Below are positions 7,639 through 13,107 of a stretch of 16,251 bases of DNA, one piece after another. Below the pieces are notes generated by a model. It saw only the letters and a list, made by a program, of their open reading frames with translations. It did not search any database and was not told where the DNA came from. Source of the DNA: Phaeodactylibacter sp964397205 (GTDB taxonomy: Bacteria; Bacteroidota; Bacteroidia; Chitinophagales; Saprospiraceae). Where the stretch lies: the NCBI GenBank assembly GCA_964397205.1, contig CAYNIT010000084.1:1-16251 (forward strand), written 5' to 3'. The first letter of the stretch is position 1. Each line of letters starts with the position of its first letter. The translations under genes and the position numbers were made by a program.

Positions 7639-8943
7639 ATGCTCTATTTTTTCGTGCGTCCCATTGCTCGCATTGGCTTGAGCGTATTTTACCGCCACAT
7701 CTACTTCTCTCATCCGGAGCGCATCCCGAAGGACAAGCCGGTAATACTGGCGTGCAACCACCCCACCGCCTTCATTGAGCCCTGCTTGCTGGCCTGCTTC
7801 CTCGACCGCTCGCTGTACTTTCTGGTCCGGGGCAATTTGTTCAAAAAGCCAATCTACGACCTGTTGCTGCGCAGTTTGCACATGTTGCCCATCTTCCGGC
7901 TAAAGGATGGGGGCTACAGCAAGCTGAAGAGCAATTACCAGACCTTTCAGGCGGTTTTCCAGGCGCTGGAGCAAAATCGCACTGTGATGATACTGGCCGA
8001 GGGCAGCACCAAGCAGTGCAAACGGCTGCGGCCCTTGCAGAAAGGGGCAGCGAGATTAGCGCTAGGCGCATTGGATGCTTCCGAGGATATTGAAGAAGTT
8101 TATGTGGTGCCGGTCGGTGTCAACTTCACCTACGCGGAGCGCCCACGCTCCGAGGTGATGGTCGCGTTCGGCGAACCCATCCCAGCCACCGATTATCAGG
8201 CTACCCACCGGGAGAACCCAAATCAGGGCATCCGCAACTTGACGGAGGACCTCTTCCCCGCTATGGAGCAATGCCTGGTCAACATTCCCAACCAGTCGGA
8301 CGAGGAACTGGTGGAATATTTGCTTCGCCTGCAGCGCAACAACCATCCGAAGAATGCATGGAGTATTTTTGAAAAACAAACGGAGGCGCTGCGCGCTGAG
8401 CAGGAGATGGCCAATAAAGTAACGGCGATGCCCTCGGCCGAAAAGCAGCAGTTGGCAGAGCAAGCGGCTACTTACTTTGAGCGCCTTGGGCAGTTTGGCC
8501 TTAGCGACCGCAGCCTCAAGGAAAACCGGCTGCCGGACACCGCCGACCGGCTAAAAGTACTGCTGGGCTTTCCTTTCTTTGCCCTAGGCCGGCTATTCAA
8601 CTACCCACTGATTTGGCCGAGCCTGTACATTTCGCGCAATCGGGTTAAAACCCACGAGTTTGTTATGCCAGTGCGCTGGGCGGTAGCGTTGGGCACCTAC
8701 CTGCTCGCCACTATTGGGCTAGTCTTGGCCGCTGCCCTGAATGGATGGTGGTGGCTCATCGGTGCCTACGGGCTGCTATTGGCCCTTGGTTGGTTCAGCT
8801 TGTACTACGCCGAGTTCCGTCAGCGCTACCGGAAACGGAAGCGGCTGAGCATCGTGCCAGCCCCCCAACTGGCCAAGCTCCAAGGGATGCGGCAAGAGTT
8901 GATGGACAGCGTACTCGGCAGGCCAGTGGCTGCCAAAAGTTGA
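7639..8943 (+). CDS. PlsC-like lysophospholipid acyltransferase with C-terminal membrane anchor
   Basis: 434 residues from the ATG at 7639; a TTG at 7624 is in frame, but MLYFFVRPIAR is the more natural start. The LPLAT acyltransferase domain covers about residues 20-215. Motif I is NHPTAFIEP (catalytic His41), with spacing HX5 and Glu47 where related proteins usually have Asp. RGNLF follows at 64-68, then motif III AEGSTK (120-125) and the proline-containing VVPVGVNFTY segment. The C-terminal half is longer than simple PlsC proteins (about 240-250 residues) and holds an amphipathic helical stretch plus two membrane helices near VALGTYLLATIGLVLAAAL and WWLIGAYGLLLALGW. Expected reaction: acyl transfer from acyl-CoA or acyl-ACP to a lysophospholipid or glycolipid at the inner membrane. 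It follows the glycosyltransferase by 31 nt. Confidence 0.85.
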   Translation: MLYFFVRPIARIGLSVFYRHIYFSHPERIPKDKPVILACNHPTAFIEPCLLACFLDRSLYFLVRGNLFKKPIYDLLLRSLHMLPIFRLKDGGYSKLKSNYQTFQAVFQALEQNRTVMILAEGSTKQCKRLRPLQKGAARLALGALDASEDIEEVYVVPVGVNFTYAERPRSEVMVAFGEPIPATDYQATHRENPNQGIRNLTEDLFPAMEQCLVNIPNQSDEELVEYLLRLQRNNHPKNAWSIFEKQTEALRAEQEMANKVTAMPSAEKQQLAEQAATYFERLGQFGLSDRSLKENRLPDTADRLKVLLGFPFFALGRLFNYPLIWPSLYISRNRVKTHEFVMPVRWAVALGTYLLATIGLVLAAALNGWWWLIGAYGLLLALGWFSLYYAEFRQRYRKRKRLSIVPAPQLAKLQGMRQELMDSVLGRPVAAKS

Positions 8944-9006
8944 CGATGGGAGGACAAACTTAACCTTCGCTTAACACGATCGGGCCGCAGAGTAGGCCGT
9001 ATTTTA

Positions 9007-9014
9007 TAATTTTG
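9007..9014 (+). promoter_or_regulatory. Candidate Bacteroidota -7 element for the PiT-like permease gene
   Basis: Reads TAATTTTG, an exact TAnnTTTG match in the 99-nt gap upstream of the permease, predicting a start near 9021 and a leader of about 22 nt. No TTTG is found at -33. Confidence 0.4.
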
Positions 9015-9042
9015 CCCCTCAATTTCAACAAACCCTCACTTC

Positions 9043-10002
9043 ATGGATCCATCATTGTTCTTCATGTGGTTTGGCTTTATCTTGGCTGGCTACTCGGTAG
9101 TCGGCAACGACAGCATCCAAACCCTGGGTACCTTTTTATCCTCCAATGAAGAACGCCCCTGGTACGTCCTCTGGCTTTTTGCCGGGAGTATCCTGGCCGC
9201 TACGCTGGTCTACGGCTGGTATACCACCTCGGGAGATGTATCCTACGGCAGGCTGAGCAAGTACCCGCTGCCGGATCCTTTTGCCTGGTACTACCTGCTG
9301 CCGCCGCTGGTGCTGATGTCGCTGACCCGCACCGGCATCCCGGTCAGCACCTCTTTCTTGATCCTCACCTTCTTCAACGAAAAGAACCTGGTGGACATGA
9401 CCATCAAGTCGATGCTGGGGTACGCTTTAGCCTTCGGCGCCGCCGTGATTGTCTATTTGGCGGTAACCCAAACCGTAGAGAAGCGGTTCATCGAATCGCA
9501 GCTCACCAGCCGAAACCGGCGGTTCTGGGTGCCGCTGCAGTGGCTTTCTACTGGCTTCCTGTGGTCGCAGTGGCTGATACAGGATTTTGTCAACATCTAC
9601 GTCTACCTGCCCCGCTCTATTTCCGGGCAAAACCTAGCCATATCGCTGACCATCCTGCTAGTATTGCTGGGCTATATCTTCTACAGCAAGGGCGGTGTCA
9701 TTCAGCAGATCGTTAAAGCAAAAACCAATACGGTGGACATTCGCTCGGCTACCATTATCGATGCCATCTACGGCCTGGTGCTTTTCTTCTTCAAGGAACT
9801 GAGCAACATCCCGATGAGCACCACCTGGGTCTTCATCGGCCTGCTGGCAGGCCGGGAAATTGCTATCCGTTACCAATTAGAAAAGAAGGTTTCCCGCAGT
9901 ATCATCCGCATGGTATTCTCTGACTTGGGCAAGGTCTTCTTCGGGCTGGTAGTCAGCATACTGCTGGTCTACTTGATCAAGTTTTTGGCTACGGGCAACT
10001 AA
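9043..10002 (+). CDS. Divergent PiT-like inner-membrane permease
   Basis: 319 residues, strongly hydrophobic, with about eight to nine membrane helices. Two inverted halves can be recognised. The first contains VVGND (19-23), resembling the GAND motif of PiT phosphate permeases, and RTGIPVSTS (96-104). The second contains DIRSATIIDAIYGLVLFF and then NIPMSTTWVFIGLLAG with PMSTT at 257-261, resembling the PVSTTH motif that ends each PiT repeat. It is shorter than typical PiT proteins (about 330-500) and lacks the His of PVSTTH, so phosphate specificity is uncertain; transport of another anion is possible. Likely expressed alone from its own promoter. Its stop is separated by one base from the stop of the convergent gene, leaving no room for a separate terminator. 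Confidence 0.75.
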   Translation: MDPSLFFMWFGFILAGYSVVGNDSIQTLGTFLSSNEERPWYVLWLFAGSILAATLVYGWYTTSGDVSYGRLSKYPLPDPFAWYYLLPPLVLMSLTRTGIPVSTSFLILTFFNEKNLVDMTIKSMLGYALAFGAAVIVYLAVTQTVEKRFIESQLTSRNRRFWVPLQWLSTGFLWSQWLIQDFVNIYVYLPRSISGQNLAISLTILLVLLGYIFYSKGGVIQQIVKAKTNTVDIRSATIIDAIYGLVLFFFKELSNIPMSTTWVFIGLLAGREIAIRYQLEKKVSRSIIRMVFSDLGKVFFGLVVSILLVYLIKFLATGN

Positions 10003-10003
10003 C

Positions 10004-10288
10004 TCAGATGATGTCGTCGAATTCATCGTCCTCCCCCTCCTGCGGAGCGAAACGAGCCAGGGCATCCTGATGGATTTCGCGCAGGGACTTCATCTGATCC
10101 AGTACTTGCTGCAGGAAAGTATCGTCTACCAGCTTACGGATGTCCGCTGCGCTATTGATGGTATCGCTTTTGCGAAATCGGTAGGCTTGTTCCAGCGTGC
10201 CATCTTCAAATTTCACGGTGAAGCGGTTGTCCATCTGGAAAATGGTGATTTTCAGTACAGGATGCTCGATATGACCGGCAATGCGCAT
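10004..10288 (-). CDS. Small conserved Bacteroidota protein of unknown function
   Basis: 94 residues, soluble, no signal peptide. It opens with MRIAGHIEHPVLKITIFQMD, predicted beta-strands, then RFTVKFEDGTLEQAYRFRKSD, a helical middle (ADIRKLVDDTFLQQVLDQM) and an acidic tail GEDDEFDD. I recall similar short proteins in many Bacteroidota genomes without assigned function. The ATG at 10288 starts directly on the conserved core. It is downstream of the DUF2520 gene on the same strand (79-nt gap with a hairpin), so partial co-transcription is plausible. The compact alpha/beta shape and acidic tail suggest a protein-interaction or regulatory role, but this is a guess. Confidence 0.75.
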   Translation of the reverse strand: MRIAGHIEHPVLKITIFQMDNRFTVKFEDGTLEQAYRFRKSDTINSAADIRKLVDDTFLQQVLDQMKSLREIHQDALARFAPQEGEDDEFDDII

Positions 10289-10339
10289 TTTTTGTTCGTA
10301 TTTTGCTACATTAGAAAATGGCAGAAGCAGTTGAAATGT

Positions 10340-10357
10340 TGGCCAGTGGGCTGGCCA
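10340..10357 (-). terminator. Hairpin between the DUF2520 and 94-residue protein genes
   Basis: TGGCCAG (10340-10346) and CTGGCCA (10351-10357) form a perfect 7-bp stem with a TGGG loop, 10 bases past the stop of the DUF2520 gene on the minus strand. The following bases (ACATTTCAAC) are not a proper U-run, so it may act as an attenuator or a processing site as easily as a terminator. Confidence 0.4.
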
Positions 10358-10367
10358 TGTACCCTAT

Positions 10368-11150
10368 CTAATCCTTAAAGGTTTGTATGTAAGCGGTCAT
10401 GGCCCTGTAAACATCAGCTAGCTGAGGATGCGCTTCGAGCTGCTGCAAATGGCGCTCAAGTGTTTTTCGGTCGCCTCTTCGGGCAGGGCCGGTTTGCAGG
10501 GATTTCGGTGTTTTGCCTTTTACCTGCTGAATCGTTTTATGCAATAGCGGCTGCAATAGCCTAAAGGGCAGCTGTTGCTCCGCCGTGATATCGTGCGAGG
10601 CTTGTAGTATGGCATTGGTAAAATTATTGACAAACACCGCTGCCAGGTGCAAAGCCGCCCGCTGCTCATCGTTGATCAAATGGACTTCATCGCTGATGGC
10701 TTCCCCCATGTCTAGCAAGAAGCGCTCCCAGTATTTATCCGAGCCCTGTACGCAAACCGGAATCCCCTTGAAGTCCATGCGCTGTTCCCGCTTCATCGTC
10801 TGCAAGGGGTAAAAAACCCCGTAGTTCGGAAAATAAGGCTGCAGTACACTCGCCGGAGTAGCGCCGGAGGTATGGACAACGATGGCATCATCGGATACAT
10901 ACCCGATATCAGAGAGCTCCCGAGCTACGGAAGCGATAACATCATCCGGTACGGCAAGTACATAGACGGTACTAAAATTATTAAGATTGCTAATAGTACT
11001 GGCGGGCATCGCACGCATGGACTCCGCTGCTGCTATGGCTTTAGCCTGATCACGGCTGAGCACCTGCACAATATCGTAACCGGCACGGTATAAGGCTTGC
11101 CCCATGTGGTAGCCCACGTTGCCGCCGCCGATGATGGTTATACCTGTCAT
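10368..11150 (-). CDS. Rossmann-like and DUF2520 domain protein (NADP-oxidoreductase-like)
   Basis: 260 residues from the ATG at 11150. The N-terminal Rossmann domain starts at once with GITIIGGGNVGYHMG (dinucleotide-binding glycine motif at 8-13). A VYVLAVPDDVI strand and VVHTSGATPASVL follow, as in F420/NADP-dependent oxidoreductase and ketopantoate reductase-like folds. The helical C-terminal DUF2520 half includes GVFYPLQTMKRE, HLAAVFVNNFTNAIL, LLQPLLHKTIQQ and TGPARRGDRKTLERH, a well-conserved block of this family. Substrate and reaction are not established. The frame extends to an ATG at 11180, but the extra ten residues (MNLLVILNKK) precede the Rossmann strand and carry a -7-like promoter match, so they are probably untranslated. 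Confidence 0.9.
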   Translation of the reverse strand: MTGITIIGGGNVGYHMGQALYRAGYDIVQVLSRDQAKAIAAAESMRAMPASTISNLNNFSTVYVLAVPDDVIASVARELSDIGYVSDDAIVVHTSGATPASVLQPYFPNYGVFYPLQTMKREQRMDFKGIPVCVQGSDKYWERFLLDMGEAISDEVHLINDEQRAALHLAAVFVNNFTNAILQASHDITAEQQLPFRLLQPLLHKTIQQVKGKTPKSLQTGPARRGDRKTLERHLQQLEAHPQLADVYRAMTAYIQTFKD

Positions 11151-11370
11151 TTTTTTATTCAAAATTACTAATAAATTCATAGCAGGCCGTACCTACAGAA
11201 GGAACTTTCGGTTGCTAGAGGCTAATAAACTCGGAACGTTTGCCAGCTTTTCACCAACGCCCTATGTCAGGCATCGCCTCTTACGGCGGTGAGCGGGATC
11301 GACTCGCCCCTTGACAATTATCAGTCGGCATGCCGTCAGGTATCCTTAATATTGGGGCAAAATTCCACTT
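11151..11370. other. Divergent intergenic region between DUF2520 and membrane-protein genes
   Basis: 220 bases without a convincing gene. It contains an imperfect hairpin (CATCGCC 11272-11278 with GGCGGTG 11285-11291, one G-T pair), a TTGACA hexamer (11311-11316), a 10-bp palindrome CGGCATGCCG (11326-11335) and TAATATTG (11347-11354), one mismatch from TAnnTTTG and near the + strand ATG at 11371. The parts do not line up as a standard promoter. Confidence 0.4.
11160..11167 (-). promoter_or_regulatory. Candidate -7 element very close to the DUF2520 start
   Basis: Reads TAATTTTG on the minus strand, an exact TAnnTTTG match. Standard geometry puts the transcript start near 11153, only about 3 nt before the ATG at 11150, implying a nearly leaderless mRNA. 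No -33 TTTG was found. Confidence 0.3.
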
Positions 11371-12048
11371 ATGACCCCCTCCCTGAACGGACAATCCCCC
11401 CTACCCCAACGCCTCTGGCAGCGTTGGACGGTGAGCTGCGGCACCGGCGAATTTCTGGGCATTGCCGCGGCAGCCGCTATCACCCTCGGGCACCGCTTCC
11501 TGCTCGGCGAGCCGAGCAGCACCGAAGGCCGACTGCTGAACCTCTTTTTCATGCTGGCTGCCGGCCTAGTGGAAGGCAGCGTGCTCGCCTGGTTTCAATA
11601 CCGCCTGATCAGCCAAGTATTTCCGCAGGTGGCCTGGAAGCAGTGGCTGGCCTATACGGCAACGGCTGCCGTAATTGGCTGGATGCTGGGTATACTCCCC
11701 TCTTTGTTTCTTACCGGCCAAATGGAAGAGGTGGCCGGGCAAGCCTCCGCACCGCTCGTATACTACAGCGTAGCTGCGCTTACCGGCCTGCTGCTCGGCG
11801 CGCTATTTGGGTATTTTCAATGGCTGCCGCTGAAGGGGCTGCGCCGCAATGCTCTGCTCTGGATACCCGCTAATGCCCTGGGCTGGGCCCTCGGCATGGT
11901 ATTCGTCTTCTTGGGCGCGAGCCTGCCGGACGAAACCACAGCCTGGCCTCTGGTGGTAGCCTACAGCGCGCTGGGCGGTGCTTTGGGAGGGCTGAGCGTT
12001 GGCGCAATCACCGGCTATTTCCTGCTGAAAATCGCGGAATCGGATTGA
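11371..12048 (+). CDS. Multipass membrane protein with GxxxGxxQ / PANALGWALG repeats
   Basis: 225 residues with about six membrane helices after a short polar N-terminus. The chain shows an internally repeated pattern: GLVEGSVLAWFQYRLI, then GLLLGALFGYFQWLPLKG followed by WIPANALGWALGM, and finally GGALGGLSVGAITGYFLL. This glycine-zipper plus 'Q-W/Y' arrangement occurs in uncharacterised membrane proteins of Bacteroidota, Cyanobacteria and Chloroflexota, and I know of no assigned function. The ATG at 11371 is chosen because it is followed by a normal cytoplasmic lead-in before the first helix. It is 98 nt upstream of the YtfI-like gene on the same strand, with a hairpin after its stop, so linkage to that pair is uncertain. 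Confidence 0.8.
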   Translation: MTPSLNGQSPLPQRLWQRWTVSCGTGEFLGIAAAAAITLGHRFLLGEPSSTEGRLLNLFFMLAAGLVEGSVLAWFQYRLISQVFPQVAWKQWLAYTATAAVIGWMLGILPSLFLTGQMEEVAGQASAPLVYYSVAALTGLLLGALFGYFQWLPLKGLRRNALLWIPANALGWALGMVFVFLGASLPDETTAWPLVVAYSALGGALGGLSVGAITGYFLLKIAESD

Positions 12049-12072
12049 CCTGATTCACTGACCAAAATCAGG
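12049..12072 (+). terminator. Hairpin immediately after the membrane-protein stop
   Basis: CCTGATT (12049-12055) and AATCAGG (12066-12072) form a 7-bp stem with a 10-base loop, directly after the TGA. No U-run follows. Possible weak terminator separating this gene from the YtfI-YtfJ-like pair. Confidence 0.35.
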
Positions 12073-12146
12073 CAACGGGCTGACGAAAGTCCTTCTTTCC
12101 AACTGGCCAATCACGGTATCTTGAAGTTGTATAAAAATGCCCGATC

Positions 12147-12674
12147 ATGGTACTCCTGCTGCTGTTAGCGCTGCTGATTGTCCTAATAGCGGGCATGTTG
12201 CTCGCCCGGCTCGAACTCTACATCGATACCTACCGGCACCTCTACCGGCTGCGCTGGGGCATCGCCCTGAGTGCGAGGGTGGAAACGCAGGGGGAAGAGC
12301 CCGCCCTAAGCGCGCAGTTTGGTCCTTTCCACAAACGGTGGACGCTCGGCCAGCTGCTGTTCGGAAAAAAAGAGCAGAAAAAAGAAAGGGAAAAACCGAA
12401 GCCAAAGAAACAAGAGAAAGCGGCTCCATCGAAGCCCTTCCCCTTCCGCTTGATTTTTGCGGTAATGAAGACCTTCAGAGTCCGGCAATTCCGAATGGAA
12501 CTCGATACCAACGACTACGTCTGGAACGCTTGGCTGTTTACGCCAGTATTCCTGATGCCTGCGCTGCGGCAGCAGGTTCATGTCAACTTCCTGGGCCACA
12601 ATGGCCTGGTGCTGCAGGTAGACAACCGGCTTTGGAACATGGGCGTAGCCGCCCTGAAAACCCTGATTTATTAA
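12147..12674 (+). CDS. YtfI/DUF2953-like membrane-anchored protein next to GerW
   Basis: 175 residues. One N-terminal membrane helix (about 2-20, LLLLLALLIVLIAGMLLA) is followed by a beta-rich stretch (ELYIDTYRHLYRLRWGIALS). Next comes a very basic Lys/Glu linker (about 74-92, FGKKEQKKEREKPKPKKQEK) and a C-terminal domain (VRQFRMELDTNDYVWNAWLF, then VHVNFLGHNGLVLQV). The layout resembles DUF2953 proteins such as Bacillus YtfI, whose gene is paired with ytfJ/gerW, and here too a GerW-family gene follows by only 16 nt. Sequence similarity alone is modest, so the assignment leans on layout and context. Function is unknown even in Bacillus; a membrane partner or anchor for the GerW protein is the natural inference. 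Start: ATG at 12147, immediately before the membrane helix. Confidence 0.7.
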   Translation: MVLLLLLALLIVLIAGMLLARLELYIDTYRHLYRLRWGIALSARVETQGEEPALSAQFGPFHKRWTLGQLLFGKKEQKKEREKPKPKKQEKAAPSKPFPFRLIFAVMKTFRVRQFRMELDTNDYVWNAWLFTPVFLMPALRQQVHVNFLGHNGLVLQVDNRLWNMGVAALKTLIY

Positions 12675-12690
12675 CCAAATACCAACTATC

Positions 12691-13056
12691 ATGAACATCA
12701 ACATAGAAGAACTGCTTCCCAAAATCACGGACTTCCTGAAATCGGAAGCAAAAACGGAAACGATCATCGGCGAGCAATTTCAACTCGGCGAGTACAGCTG
12801 TGTGCCGGTCATCCGCCTTGGCATGGGCTTCGGCTCCGGCGGCGGTGAGGGCGAAGACCCTAAGCAAGGCCATGGCGAAGGTATGGGCGTAGGCGGCGGC
12901 ATGGGCATGGAACCCATCGGTTTCCTCGTCACCCGCGGTGAGGAAATTAAGTTCCTGCCTACACGCGACAAGGGCGGCTTGGCTACTGCCTTCGAAAAAG
13001 CACCGGATCTGCTGGAAAAATACATGAATCAGCAGAAGGCGAAGGCGGATGCTTAA
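12691..13056 (+). CDS. GerW/YtfJ-family protein
   Basis: 121 residues, soluble. The family pattern is clear: N-terminal INIEELLPKITDFLKSEAKT, then TIIGEQFQLGEYSCVPVIRL (target-recognition-like strand segment), the Gly-rich loop GMGFGSGGGEGED...GMGVGGGMGM (about 46-75), and EPIGFLVTRGEEIKFLP. Length is normal for the family. In Bacillus the homologue YtfJ (GerW) is a spore-associated protein required for normal germination of some receptors; homologues also exist in non-spore-formers with unknown role. It is 16 nt downstream of the YtfI-like gene, so the two form an operon. The short tail LEKYMNQQKAKADA is not conserved. Family membership is confident; function here is open. Confidence 0.9.
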   Translation: MNINIEELLPKITDFLKSEAKTETIIGEQFQLGEYSCVPVIRLGMGFGSGGGEGEDPKQGHGEGMGVGGGMGMEPIGFLVTRGEEIKFLPTRDKGGLATAFEKAPDLLEKYMNQQKAKADA

Positions 13057-13068
13057 GCTAGGGCCCCG

Positions 13069-13102
13069 GGTTGAGGTTGAGCACGCTGCCCCAACCTCAA
13101 CC
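13069..13102. terminator. Strong inverted repeat between convergent GerW and kinase genes
   Basis: GGTTGAGGTTG (13069-13079) is perfectly complementary to CAACCTCAACC (13092-13102), an 11-bp stem with a 12-base loop and a G-T pair possible outside. It lies 12 nt past the GerW stop and 5 nt before the kinase stop, as expected of a bidirectional terminator. U-runs are absent on both sides. Confidence 0.6.
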
Positions 13103-13107
13103 TGAAT

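Noticed and set aside
6915..8943. Glycosyltransferase plus acyltransferase as a CruC-CruD-type carotenoid glycoside pathway
   Set aside because: The glycosyltransferase has TIGR04283 motifs rather than CruC-like features, and no carotenoid gene is nearby.
8982..8999. GGCC/GGCC hairpin upstream of the permease as a terminator for the acyltransferase gene
   Set aside because: Only a 4-bp stem with mismatched flanks; AT-rich sequence after it is better explained by the -7 element.
11311..11346. TTGACA/TATCCT as a sigma-70 promoter
   Set aside because: Spacing is 24 bases and the -10 is poor; Bacteroidota promoters do not use this consensus.
11289..11873. 194-codon plus-strand frame overlapping the membrane protein
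   Set aside because: Arg/Pro-rich, typical of an out-of-frame reading of GC-rich coding DNA; the other frame gives regular membrane helices.
12137..12694. 185-codon plus-strand frame overlapping the YtfI-like gene
   Set aside because: Arg/Ala/Pro-rich nonsense composition; the frame starting at 12147 has a membrane helix and fits the operon with GerW.
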